A stretch of DNA of 64,000 nt from Homalodisca vitripennis (GCF_021130785.1 NW_025778976.1:1-64000); one strand, 5' to 3'. Numbered from the stretch's first letter, positions 9,124 through 20,006 are shown. Notes: generated by a model not told the origin, from the sequence alone. Numbers and translations: made by a program.

Positions 9124-9141
9124 TTATTTAGGAAAATTTTG
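9124..9141 (-). promoter_or_regulatory. Start-site motif (CCTA type)
   Basis: The minus strand reads CAAAATTTTCCTAAATAA directly before ATGGCG, the clearest example of the CCTA variant. Confidence 0.6.
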
Positions 9142-9381
9142 AAACGTAAACGTGGAACGTGGAACGTGAAACACGAACGTGAAACATGAACGTGAAACGT
9201 AAACACGAACGTGAAACATGAACGTGAAACATGAACGTGAACGTGGAACGTAAAAACGTGAAACATGAACGTGAAACATGAACGTGAACGTGGAACGTGA
9301 ACGTGAACGTAAAACCGTGAAACATGAACGTGAAACATGAACGTGAAACATGAACGTGAACGTGGAACGTGAACGTAAAAT
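9142..9381. repeat. AACGTGAAACATG-type minisatellite between Polinton genes
   Basis: A degenerate array built from GAACGTGAAACAT and GAACGTGGAACGT units fills the gap between the phospholipase gene and the ATPase gene. Long open frames on the minus strand (His/Val/Ser/Arg-rich) are artefacts of the short period. The CGTGGAACG core is also found in the unrelated array at 24083-24861. Confidence 0.9.
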
Positions 9382-9400
9382 CATGAAAACAACTAGATTA

Positions 9401-10065
9401 TCACACGTTTATATTGGAAAATTTATTCAAATATTTACCATTTTTAGGCTTCAAAGTTAGATTAATAGTTAAAAATCCGTAGTCTTCCTTCCAAATTGTA
9501 TCACATAACTCAATAAAGTGGTTAAAACTCATATCAGATCCCACATAATTGTTATAAATCTTTCTCGAATAGTGATCGTCTTGCTTAAAAACACACAACA
9601 TATTCAAATTATTTCTAATAACTTGTTTATCAACCTTTGAAAAGCATTGAGAAAGATAGATACAAGAGATATTTTTGTGACGAGACATTACGAAATATTC
9701 CTTGATAACGTCTTGATTTTCCAAAATACAATCATCAAAAACGATTAAAGAATTCGGTTTACATTCGCTTAACGGAAACTATGTCCTCAGAAGCATTATA
9801 AAAATGTGATATTTTTTTGTTTAAGTTTTTCTCAATATTTTCAAATCTTTCTTGTAATTTTTTATAGGCGTCTTGTTCTAAAGATTTACTAAAAACATAC
9901 AAATTGGAATAAGGAATCAACCTATTGTAGATAAAATTCAATAATAAAGTTGTTTTTTCCACATCCACTTGAACCAACAATTAACAATCTGATTGGTTGA
10001 TCTTTCTTATTTTCTTCAAACGTTTGAAGTTTTATCTGATCTTTTTGCTTTAAAAATTTCTCCAT
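9401..10065 (-). CDS. FtsK/HerA-type genome-packaging ATPase, frameshifted
   Basis: This gene of about 220 codons encodes the Polinton A32-like packaging ATPase expected to drive DNA into the capsid. A Walker A motif GSSGCGKTT lies near residue 33, a Walker B-type SLIVFDDCI near 107, and the conserved MSRHKNISCIYLSQCF near 125. The C-terminal region ends FSNINV at 9401. The Walker A is split by one extra A in a six-base run near 9956, and a second indel lies near 9770. Length and motif order fit the family. The ATG is preceded by AAAATCTTCTATTTAA, and the penton-like gene starts divergently about 40 bp away. Confidence 0.85.
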
Positions 10066-10082
10066 TTAAATAGAAGATTTTC
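10066..10082 (-). promoter_or_regulatory. Start-site motif (TCTA type), divergent intergenic region
   Basis: The minus strand reads TGAAAATCTTCTATTTAA before ATGGAG. The plus-strand gene at 10107 begins about 25 bp beyond, so this short region must serve both genes. Confidence 0.6.
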
Positions 10083-10106
10083 ATCTTGAAGCAAACGCTT
10101 GCGAAA

Positions 10107-10851
10107 ATGAAGCTGTTCAAGTTGACTTCAGAAAGCTCTAAATTAGTTTTTAAACTTGGAACATCCTATACACTTAGAGGAAGAATCAAAATTATTTTAT
10201 CGGTTTAAGCGGTTTTTATTCTGACAATTTTGTAATAAATATTAGTGAAAGTTCTCCTTATTGCATAGGATTTAGTGAGAAGAACATAACAAAATATTAT
10301 GGTTTAAACAAAGGATATTATACCTTCGATCAAATAAAAAATTCCCTTAAAAATTATCTGAAAACATTCAAACAATCAGATAAATCTTTAAACTTTGACG
10401 AAAACAAGTTTGAAATGCAAAAAAATTATCTCTCTAATAAAATTCAAATAAAATCACCAGTAAGAATAATGTTTTCAGCAATTATTGTAGAATTGTTAGG
10501 GTTTTGTTCAAGAAACTATTGAGCCAAATCAGGTATATTTAGGAAATAAAAACGCCAAAATTTAGACCGTTTGATGTAATTGAAGTGCACTGCAATCTCG
10601 TTGAACCTAGTTTTGAAAATCATACCGAACATTTACACAAAGAATCTGAAATTTTGTACACTTTTTTCCCAAATGTTGCTTATGGATCAAAAATCAGTGA
10701 AAAACCGAATGAAATCGATTATATTCCAATTAGAAAAAATATTAAAAGAATTCAAAAAATCGTTCTAACTATACAAGACTCTGAGGGAAATTTATTAAAT
10801 AATGAGAGTAAAACAACGATTTATTTAAGATTGTCGAAGCAACGGACATGA
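10107..10851 (+). CDS. Penton-like or other structural protein candidate, frameshifted
   Basis: A plus-strand gene of about 245 codons begins MKLFKLTSESSKLVFKLG. It has a Tyr/Asn-rich middle (FDQIKNSLKNYLKTF) and a better conserved C-terminal part with FDVIEVHCNLVEPSFENHTE, FPNV.YGSKISEKPNEI and IQKIVLTIQDSEGNLL. The last part has the alternating hydrophobic pattern of a beta sandwich and resembles a structural protein found next to the packaging ATPase in invertebrate Polintons, possibly the single jelly-roll penton. I am not certain of the penton assignment. Breaks occur near 10203, 10500 and 10560. It is one of two plus-strand genes in a mostly minus-strand element. Confidence 0.4.
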
Positions 10852-10972
10852 ATCAAGGGGGTCTATTGAATAGACTACCTTTAAACTTTCAAGGGTATCG
10901 AATCGCGACTCTTACAAAAATTACATCCAGACACTATTTTCGACCTTTAAACTCAAAATAATAATTACTTGT
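10852..10972. other. Spacer between plus-strand genes
   Basis: This spacer of ~120 bp contains GGGGGTCTATTGAATAG and otherwise AT-rich sequence. No gene is visible. Confidence 0.4.
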
Positions 10973-10990
10973 TAAATTTTTTTTCTATCT
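10973..10990 (+). promoter_or_regulatory. Start-site motif before BRO gene (TCTA type)
   Basis: TAAATTTTTTTTCTATCTAA precedes ATGGAG at 10991 on the plus strand, so the motif is strand-specific and moves with the gene rather than marking one side of the element. Confidence 0.6.
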
Positions 10991-11766
10991 AAATGGAGTC
11001 AGTCATAGATCTAAGAAATAATCAACTAAAATTCAATAATAAAGAAATTTTAACAATTGTTTGACGAAAATAATGAATTTTGGTTTAAGGCTAAAGATGT
11101 TGCAGAAAATATTGGAATATAACAATACAGAAAAAGCGATTAGAAATAATGTCGATGAAGGTGACAAATCTCAATACTTTTATCTAAAAGATAAGGTAGC
11201 CCTCGAGGGCCACCTCGCAAATATTCACAAAGATACTATTTTCATTAATGAATCAGGACTTTATTCGTTAATTTTAAGATCTCATAAAATAGAAGCAAAA
11301 AGCTTTTCAACAATGGGTTACGAGAGATGTTTTACCAAGCATTCGTAAATTTGGTGAGTACAAACTTGAAAACAAGATTAAATATTTAGAGGACGAAGTT
11401 AAACACTTGCAAATTAAAGATGAAATAAAAAACGGAAATAATCGCAAAACAAAGTGTAAAAAATTGACTTAATGAAACCAGACCTTGTTTGTAAAGATTT
11501 TGATAAGAAAAAACACCATGTTTTTGTGTTAATTAAGAAGAATCACATGTGGGAATATCCTTATTACGTTATCAGAGCTCAGAAACGAGAAATACCAAAC
11601 CGATTAAAAACATCTAAAAATAAAATATCCTGAATTAGAGATTTTGTTCATTGATGACGAACCAAATTCTATCAATCTGTATAACCAAATGAAAGAATCT
11701 TTGAATATTTTATACAACGGAAATCATTTTACTACAAATATGGCAGAAATCTCGACTGATTTATAG
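10991..11766 (+). CDS. BRO-N / DUF3627 protein, frameshifted
   Basis: The N-terminal half is a BRO-N (Bro/KilA-type) DNA-binding domain: NEFWFKAKDV near residue 25, then NNTEKAIRNNVDEGDK and INESGLYSLILRSHKIEA. A coiled-coil linker (YLEDEVKHLQIKDE) leads to a C-terminal domain with KKHHVFVLIKKN, YPYYVIRAQKREI and NSINLYNQMKE, the DUF3627 arrangement known from insect iridoviruses and ascoviruses. BRO proteins are common in baculoviruses and other insect DNA viruses and are thought to bind nucleic acid. Single-base breaks occur near 11060, 11115, 11320, 11470 and 11625. It is on the plus strand, opposite to the neighbouring replication genes. Confidence 0.75.
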
Positions 11767-11795
11767 AATATCTAAATTACACGATGAAAATGTTT

Positions 11796-12132
11796 CTAAA
11801 TTTTACTAAAAACTCTCGATTTATTATATTTTGTTTGTAAATGTTTAGCATAACTAGGTAACCATTGTAGAATTCTTTTTTCATATTCACAAGGCATTTC
11901 GTTTTTATAACTTTTGCTGAAAATTTTTTTAGCACAATCTTTGCAAAAAGCATCTTTTCTATCTTTACTATACTGCCAGTTATTAAATTCAGAAATATTT
12001 TTTAATTTCTTTACAAAAGTAACACTTTTTCTCTTCTAAAGTTAATTTGTTCATTTTAACGTATAATTCCTTACAATAACAGTCTTTTCTATTCTCTTCT
12101 TGACACTTTGTACATTTCTTTTGAGACTCCAT
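11796..12132 (-). CDS. Cysteine-rich zinc protein, tandem paralogue A
   Basis: Begins MESQKKCTKCQEE and has further CxxC pairs (KCYFCKE, AFCKDCAKK) and a tail KHLQTKYNKSR. It is a shortened paralogue of the gene at 12166-12551: an internal stretch of about 35 codons between the first two Cys pairs is missing here. One homopolymer indel (six or seven A) near 12000 breaks the frame. The N-terminal pattern resembles the CSxCKE...FYK...CKxC zinc units found in many viral and phage proteins. Specific function is unknown. The flanking sequence is also duplicated, so this is a tandem duplication of a whole gene. Confidence 0.5.
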
Positions 12133-12150
12133 TTATATAGAACAAATTAT
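12133..12150 (-). promoter_or_regulatory. Start-site motif (TCTA type)
   Basis: The minus strand reads AATTTGTTCTATATAA directly before ATGGAG. Confidence 0.55.
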
Positions 12151-12165
12151 TACACGATGAAAATG

Positions 12166-12551
12166 TTAAACTCTTGAATTATGATATTTTGTTTGTAAAT
12201 GTTTTTGATAATTATTTAACCATTTTATAGTTCTTCCACATTCACATTGAGTATCTTCATAATATAATCTATGGTGATTCTTCTTTACACAATCTTTACA
12301 ATAATGAGTCTTTCTTATCTCTACTATAGTGATCACTATTAAACTCTGAAATTTTTTTTAGTTTCTTTACATTTAAGACATTCTTTCTCTTCCAAAGTTA
12401 ATTTTTCTATTTTATCATACAGCTCTTTATGATACTTCCTATAACAATCTTTACAATTATAAATAATTCCATCTTTTCTACTCTTATCTTTATAAAATTC
12501 TTCAAAACCTTTTAATTCTTTGCACATTGAACATTTCTTTTGGGCCTCCAA
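12166..12551 (-). CDS. Cysteine-rich zinc protein, tandem paralogue B
   Basis: About 128 codons with Cys pairs CSMCKELKGFEEFYKDKSR, NCKDCYRKYHKEL, ECLKCKE and CKDCVKK, then CECGRTIKWL and a tail KHLQTKYHNSR shared with paralogue A. Two indels (near 12355 and 12310) break the frame, the first in an A run. The first codon reads TTG where paralogue A has ATG, after a TTTTTCTATATAA motif, so the start codon is mutated or mis-sequenced. Zinc coordination is evident from spacing; the biological role is unknown. It lies 3' of the integrase, whose stop codon overlaps this gene's start motif. Confidence 0.5.
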
Positions 12552-12568
12552 TTTATATAGAAAAAATC
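12552..12568 (-). promoter_or_regulatory. Start-site motif inside end of integrase gene
   Basis: The minus strand reads GATTTTTTCTATATAAA before the TTG/ATG position of the zinc gene. The same bases encode the last codons and stop of the integrase. Confidence 0.5.
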
Positions 12569-13412
12569 TTTGACTTTCTCAATTCATATTCATAAAACTT
12601 TCCGGTTATTTCTTCATTATTTAAATCTTTTATACTATAAGTTTACAGGATCTGTGTTATTAATTTGATAAATCACAAAGATTTCTCTTGACCAATTGTT
12701 CTTATATTTGTTCGAAAATGTTTGTTTTTTTACTAACAATTCTTACATGATCATTGACTTTTAAATTTAGTTTTCGTGTGAATTTCTGGTGGAACATACT
12801 TAAAAACCGACTCTAATAACTCCTTTTCTGCATCCTTATCTACGTCTTTCGGTTTCATTTTGATTGTGCTGTGAACTGTATCGTTTATAATTGTTTACGA
12901 TTTTTTGAAGAATATCGATCCATTTAAAGTTGTTATTAATCTCAAAAATTACTTTCATTCTCTCATTTTGAGTTCTGTTATATCTCTCTACAATACTTGA
13001 TTTCTCTTCGTTTTCAGTATGATAAATCTTAATGTTGTATTTCCTCAAAAACATCGTTAAATTCTTTTATTTTTAAACTCTAAACCCTTATCTGTATGAA
13101 GTAAGGTTAGGAGGTTTGTGATTGATCCTTATGGCATCTTTTACTATATCTTCGAAAGCTTTTGAAATATCCTTGCCGTTTTTTCTTTTGATAGCTCTTG
13201 ACCAAGCATATTTTGAGAAAGTATCAATAACATTTAACATATACTTAAATCCATCATTTTGATCTGAATAGTTAGACATTATAACTAAATCTGCTGCCCA
13301 TAAATCGTCAATTCCTAATGTTATAATTTTTCTCTTTTTAAACTTTTTTCGTACTGGTGCATGAATTTCTCGAGCTTCAATCTCTATCTCATCTTTAGTC
13401 TTCAATTCTTGC
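12553..13412 (-). CDS. Retroviral-type (rve) Polinton integrase, frameshifted
   Basis: This enzyme joins the element's ends to host DNA. The conserved entry region AREIHAPVRKKFKKRK near 13380-13335 is followed by the DDE core: DDLWAADLV with the first Asp near 13295, HTDKG with the second near 13090 and SSIVERYNRT with the Glu near 12985. The segment VIDTFSKYAWS is typical. A C-terminal SH3/chromo-like region (NNWSREIFVIYQI, then GKFYEYEL) runs to the stop at 12553. Breaks lie near 13100, 13060, 12835, 12720 and 12640. No strong ATG is seen at the 5' end; the gene begins just after the zinc-ribbon stop at 13413. Confidence 0.88.
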
Positions 13413-13582
13413 TTAAACAGGTTTTGGATTTGGATTCTTTATAAACTTACTCTTGTTTTGTCTTACATTTTTGAACATTTTGCAGCAATTCTATACAATC
13501 CATTTTGAGTTTGAACGATTTTTGAATCTATATTTTTCGTTTTCTTTTTACACTTGTGACAGTGAATTAAATCATCTTCCAT
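13413..13582 (-). CDS. DUF5679-like zinc-ribbon protein, one frameshift
   Basis: About 56 codons start MEDDLIHCHKCKKKT and reach a second cysteine pair (KCSKC) about 30 residues on, with QTQNGLYRIAAKC between, then a SKFIKNP tail. It matches the same small zinc-ribbon family as the gene at 5863-6027. One extra base in a five-A run near 13470 breaks the frame at the second Cys pair. The ATG directly abuts the stop codon of the DNA polymerase gene, with no gap, and the integrase follows, giving a polymerase - zinc ribbon - integrase order. Confidence 0.6.
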
Positions 13583-16500
13583 TTACATATAAAAGTTTCC
13601 AAGTTTATTTAATTCGTCTAATATATCAGATTTTGCTTCATAGCCATACGGTACTGTATCGATCTTATTTTCTAGGACAATTCTCTTATCATCTTTAGCG
13701 TTCAGTGCCAGCTTGTTTATGGTAACAGTGTACAACTCATGTTTATAACTTTTGATGACTGTCATCTCCCTAAATTCTTCTTTATCTTCGAACAAACATC
13801 TCTTCAAGTTTTCGATATTTATTGTTTTATTTACAACGCTTCTCTTAATTCCTTTACACCTAACTGGGTTTTTATCTAGATATTTGTACGAGTACATCTT
13901 AGACCTTAAAACCACAAAATTCTTCTAAAACTTCGCTATTTAAACTCATCTTTGAATTTCCCTATTACCTTCTTATTTTTTAGTAGTGAAACATTCGTGA
14001 TCTTTTGGATAATCACTTGTATCAAAGTCATCTATATTTTCTTTAAAAATTTTAAAAGGATCTCGTTTCAATTCTAGAAAATAACTGTCTGTATCCATGT
14101 AACACAGATTCAAATCTGGATCAAACTTCTTTAATTTGTTGTAATAAAACTCGTACATTAGCAATTTTGAGAGGTCGAGAACTGGAAAATCCTATGTAGA
14201 TCGGTTTGTTTAAATTTAACCTTTTGTTTGTACATGTGACTCGCTATACAGTTGTCGTCAAAGATATTAAAGCATTTGAAATTTGTTTTTCTTAGCTTGT
14301 TTCATTGAAAATTCCTTCATTTCCTAGTCTAATATCACATCTATTTCGCACATTTTCCATAGATTTTCCAAAAACTGAGTTGTTCATTAACTTTGTAAAA
14401 GTCCTTTTCAAAGTCGCTTGTAGCTTTGGTTCTCATGTTTGTGTTAAAATCAATGTATTCTTTCATAAAAGGCTTCTGATCGAATGCGATAACTCTATTC
14501 ACATGTTTTAACACCATTCCTTGTTCCAGATAGAATTTCAAATTTCTCGAATGAACAACGTATTCAGTTTTTTATCCAGTAGAGTTGTGCAAAGTTTGTT
14601 TTTAAAATGTTCTGGAGCAAGAGGTAAATCCTTGTGATGTTCGTGTAAATTCGTTGGATATCCAAGATCAACTTCGAGAATATAGCCATAATCTTCGTCG
14701 CCAGTGAGTTCCAAAATTGTTTCTTTCCATTCTGCTGTTGTATACGTTTTAGGATCCATCCACTTGATTTCGTTATATGGTAAATTTTGCATAAGACCAT
14801 ACCCATAAAGGTTGTTTGCATCGACGTACAACAGATAGCTTTCTGGTTTTGTCTTATCGAAATCTTTCAAATATTTGTTATTTGCTTTCACATATCGTTT
14901 AATACACTGAGAAATGCCTCCGCGAATGCCTTTTTCAATCATTAAATACATGTTATAATCGTTAATTAGCTGAAGCTCAATTTTCGTTAATTTTAACATA
15001 GCATCCCAAGCAAGACTAGGAGCAGTCAGATAGTGTGCTGGATCAAGCTTATAGCAATTCAAACAAATATTCCTAAAATTTTCAAAGATATCAGCGAGCA
15101 ATAAAACATCTTGAATGTTGTACAAAATCAGAATAATTTCCCAGATTTTTCTCTTTTAATTTGTTCCAAACATTTAAGTAGTGTTGATAATCTTTCTCAG
15201 ATATGCTCTCATCTGTCAAGAGTGAATAGAAATCTTGAATTTTCAGCTCTTCTTTTGTAATCAAGTTTTTCAATACTGTCGATAAATTCATAGGGAAATA
15301 TTCCTTTTCCAGATAGAATTTTAAAGATTTCTTCTTCGTCATTTGGCTGTCTTTCTATTATCTCATTCAGTCCATCTTGTATAAAATGATTTGTATGTTT
15401 GAAGTCTTCTCTCTTTAGATTTTTAGCTAACTTTTCTATAGACGAGGCCATGAATCTGAACGTGTCTACAAACGAAAACTTGATGAACTTTCTAGGTTTG
15501 TCACCATCAAATTCATACCCGTATCCAGAATTTACAGAGTAATTTATATATCGTTCATCGGTGTTTGCAATCAAATCAAACATTACCGTATTGTTTTGCC
15601 AATTCTTTTATGTACAAATGCGTATCGTAATTAGACATATTGTGACAGAAAACGGGAATATTCTGAGGAAATTTCAAATTCAGATTACAAATTCTATGAG
15701 CTGCACCTCGAAATTTTCCAGTCAAATGACAGTGATCTCTGCATTTTTTGAATGCATCATAAGCAGAACTCCAATTATCTGGTAAAAACCCTAAAGTTTT
15801 TTCAGTGTCTTGATACGATATTTCTTCACAAATGTGGCAAAGATTTGAATTTTGATACGAAATTTCTTCTTCGTCAGTCAATTTCATGGGCTTCATGTTC
15901 TTTGAATTATATTTTTTAGCTATGTACTTCGATAATTTATTGAGTTCTTCAAACAATTTTTGCAGGAACGTTCGGCAACTCTTCTTCATTTTTTGCTCGA
16001 TAACATATCGGCTTGTACATACGATTGGTCACATTAGACACTAAATATAGAGTAAAACCATAAGGAATATGCTTCTGAATCTTGGTTGTAGTCGATTTTT
16101 GCGGATTGTTTTTGCATGTGGGAATCTTCTCTAATATGCTCTCAAAGTCCATATAAATTACGTACGGATGGTTAAATTTCTTTTGATAATTAGTAAATTT
16201 AGTTGTTTGACCTGGAAAATGGCATAATTGGCTTACAAACTTCATGATTTTTACAAATTTCTAAGTGATCTGTTAAATCTCCAGATTTGTAAAAATGGCT
16301 TAAACATCTTCGACACAAGAACGTCTTGTGAGCATTTTTTGATATCTGTGAACTCGCTAATCTACTTAAATCTGTTATCAAAAACATAATGGGATTTATC
16401 ATCTTGTTTAACATACAATAAATCAACTTCTAACTTGGCGTCATAAACTTCTGAAATTTGCAACGGTACTATGTGTAGTTTTTCATCAAAAGTATAGACA

Positions 16501-17290
16501 TTTACAGACATTTTCGGATACTTGTACCTTTGCTTTGCTGCTTCGTTTTTCAAATAATTGTATATCTTTTAAAGACATAGGATAGTCGAATCCAGAAAAT
16601 ATCTCATCGTTCACGAATTTTTCGTATTGTTTTTGCTCTGTCAACATGAGTCTCGGGTTTTTCAATAGCGCATCGGATAGAGTAAATAAAGCAATAATCA
16701 TCTTTATTTTTGATATTTACACAAGCTTTTTTTATCTTTGATTTCCTTTGGTAAATCGATATATGATCCTGCGTTCATAAATTCATGTTTATTAAGGCTC
16801 AAAACTAGTTGTTTACAACTTTTAAATGTCCATCCGGAACCTTTATTTGGATTATTCGTTTGTTCTCGATGTGTTTAATTTATTAAATTGCTTAGTAATA
16901 AAGTCGTTTACGTCAAAGATTTCGCCTGCTTTGATAGTAAAATACATTAGACATGTTTGCGGTTCACCATTCACTAAAGTTCGTTCGTATTCACATTCCA
17001 AAGAGAGATAGCCCTTCATATTTTTAACATTTTCTTGAAATTTCTCGATTAAACTTTTAATTTCTGACCGCATAATTGAAAGATATTTGTAAATTGACAT
17101 GGAATTGTCGTTCAAGTTTGTTAAAATGTATTGCTTGAAAAGACCGTGTATTGAGGATAAAACTTCTACATCAATGATATTTTCGGATTTTACTTTAAGA
17201 GTTTTATCAATTTCTTCGATCATTTCAGACTTGGTTTTATCGTTAGTACGGATAGCCAACTTTTCAGCTATTGAATGAAGTTTTTCATCA

Positions 17291-20006
17291 TTAACCCCTT
17301 GACTGCTGTAAACGTACATATACGTTTTCGTCCGCGGAGCCCTCACTGCTACGCCCGTAAATGTACGGAACACGATGTATCTCTTTGTTGTAGTCCACTA
17401 CTACTGAACAAAGGGGCCCACACCATCTAGCGGCCTCAATATGAACTATCTGGACACTATTCTCTTGTTGATTGGTGCTGCTACCTGATATATTATATTT
17501 CAACTACCACAAAACCACGTGCATTTCTGTTCTGAATAAGTTTTTGTCAAATGTCAGTCACAGAAGTGGTCTTGTCTTGTGCTTTTATGTTGTTTTCGGA
17601 CTTATTGAGGTGTTTTATTTATATAGTGTTTATTTATATAAATATAATTACTAGTATAGTATTACTACTGGACATAATTTTGTTGTTGTTGGATAATTAG
17701 ACTACCATTATGTCTATGGATAAACGAAGGCGAGTATGAGATTAGAAGATTTTTAGAAATGCCGAGTTCTGAAATAGGATTGGATTTGAGTGATTTATCA
17801 GAGGATGATGACGTTGTTGATACTGACCCTTTATACCAGCCAACATTATCGGTAAGTGAATCTGAATCCGACTTGGATCTTGATTGTAATACACTATTAT
17901 TAGAGGAGGTTAGTGATCTTGACATCGTTGAGGAAACAGAATTTACCTGGACCGAGTAGGGTAATTTCTAAACGAAAAAAAACTACCTCTAATGTAAATA
18001 GAAAAAAGAATAAGATAGAGAGAAAAAAACTGTTCAAACCTAAAGTAAAATCAAAAAACCAAAGTAATAAAAACGAAGGGGTTAATATAAATAAAACTAA
18101 ATACACTCATTCATGGACATGCAACTGATTTTATTCCACAAGTTTTTGAATTTGATAATTCGGAAAGTGGGGTAGTGGATTCAGACACATTTTCAGAGAA
18201 TTGTTCTGAACTGTATTGCTTTGAAAAAATTATTACTGACGAATTGTTAGATTTAATTGTTTTGGAAACAAACAAACAGTTTGAGTACATTGTTTCCACA
18301 TCCCCCCCTTCAGAACACTCTCGATTGAAAAAGTGGGTCCCAATTACGAAGAAAGAAATGAAGTTATTTTTGGCTACTACAATGTTGATGGTACATAACA
18401 AAAAAATAGCCATTGAAGATTATTGGTCGAGTGACCCTCTTCATAAGAATAGTGTCTCTAAATGCATGTCTAGAGACAGGTATTTTAATTATTTTGCGTT
18501 TATTGCACTTTTCTGATAATACACTTCCTCCCGCTCATGGCAAACTTAGTAAAATAAAGGAAGTGGTTGATATTTTCAGGGCAGCATTTTCCCGCAACTT
18601 CAAACCATTTAGAAATCTATGCATTGACGAAAGTTTGTTGCTTTTCAAAGGACAGCTTGGCTTCAATATGTTTCATCCCCCTCAAAGAGAAGTAGGTTTG
18701 GAATTAAATTATTCCTGTTATGTGATTGTGAGACGGGTTACATACTTGATAGCATTGTTTTATACTGGGAAAGACACTGACTACTCCAATTCCGAAAATC
18801 TTGGTATTTCCGGAGCAATTGTGACAACTCTTCTCCAAAAATTATCTCAACAAAGGCCACTGCTTATTTATTGACAACTGGTATTCCAGTCCCGACTTAT
18901 TTACATTTTTGCACAAAAACAAAACTAATGCTTGTGGGACAGTAAAATCTATAAGATTGGGAATGCCACAGTTTCAGAAAGAGCTAGAAGTAGGTGAGCG
19001 GGAAGCCCTAAATAATGGCACAAGTATAGCAGTCAGGTGGATTGATAAACGAGAAGTTGTCATGCTGACATCGGAGCACAAAGATGAGATGGTATCTACT
19101 GGTAAACTAGACAGAAAAACAAAAGCGGCCATTGTGAAACCCATATCTGTTCATGACTACAACCAAAACATGGGAGCAGTTGACAGGTCGGACATGATGA
19201 TCGTCAATGTAGAATGTGTACGCCGAACTACTCGATGGTATAAGAAGCTTTTTTTCCATTTTTTTGGATATGTCTATATTAAATGCACATGCCATATACC
19301 TTTGTCAAACAGGCAGAAAACCAACGTTGCAGCAGCAGTTCCACCTAGAGCTTGTTCGCCAAATAATGGCTGATAATTTGGAACCACGGACAAAACAGAA
19401 AGGTGGCCGACCCTCTGTGGGTGATAATCCAATGCGTCTAACACAGCGTCATTTTCCATCTCTTGTACCATCCACGGAAAAAAAAGAAAAATGCACAACG
19501 TATTTGTCACGTTTGTAAAAAACACAAAACAAGGAGAACAGAAACGCCGCGAATCGCGCTACCAGTGGCGCTGAATGCGATGTTGGGCTGTGTGTGGTGC
19601 CGTGGTTTTGCACTATTCCACGAACTCAAAAATTATTGAATAATAACTCAAAGAGCTTTACAAAGTGTAAATACAAACAAATGTTCTAAATAAATACGTT
19701 TCTTTTCATTGTGAGTATTATTTTTCACTTGCTAAAGAATTATAAACAGATAATTTCCTACCCATCTTTAGTTCCTTCAACCCCCCTCCCCCCCACCATC
19801 CCATTATATAAAAAATACGGGTTTTCCCCCTAATTACTCCTTATTGTATTCTGGAACTGGCCCTCTAAATAAATAGTACTCAGAGTGCTGTATAATATTG
19901 TTTTTGCCAATAAAATGATTAACATTAATTTTGGTTGCAAGTGGCAAAAAAACCCCGCAGTGAGGTGTCAGTACTGCAAGAGTATTCACAGCATTCAAGG
20001 GGTTAA
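17291..20006 (+). mobile_element. piggyBac-type transposon with TTAA target duplication
   Basis: An element of 2708 bp (17295-20002) is flanked by TTAA on both sides (17291-17294 and 20003-20006). Its ends begin CCCCTTGA.TGCTGT.AA and form 16-18 bp imperfect inverted termini; CCTCACTGC-type subterminal repeats lie further in (about 17340 and 19955). It carries a transposase with the DDD residues. It lies inside the pPolB gene, so it inserted after the Polinton. The TTAA sites and the phase of the flanking coding segments show a clean target duplication without loss of host bases. Confidence 0.93.
17759..19639 (+). CDS. piggyBac transposase, frameshifted
   Basis: The gene of about 620 codons starts with an acidic region (LSDLSEDDDVVDTDPLYQP) and a basic patch. 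The DDE_Tnp_1_7 core contains KKWVPITKKEMKLFLA, the first Asp in LCIDESLLLFKG (about 18625), the second in FIDNWYSSPD (about 18880) and the third in GAVDRSDMM (about 19180). A C-terminal cysteine-rich region (CHVCKKHKT and CVWCRGFAL) ends at 19639. Frame breaks lie near 17945, 18110, 18505, 18865, 19365 and 19485, several in short homopolymers. The enzyme would cut and paste at TTAA. All three catalytic Asp are still present, so loss of function looks recent or is due to sequence errors. Confidence 0.88.

Noticed and set aside
9111..9384. Three overlapping minus-strand frames of 65-86 codons rich in His, Val, Phe, Ser and Arg
   Set aside because: They are translations of a short-period minisatellite; all three frames stay open because the repeat lacks stop triplets.
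19107..19525. Minus-strand frames across the piggyBac transposase
   Set aside because: Antisense to a recognised transposase with its catalytic residues on the plus strand.
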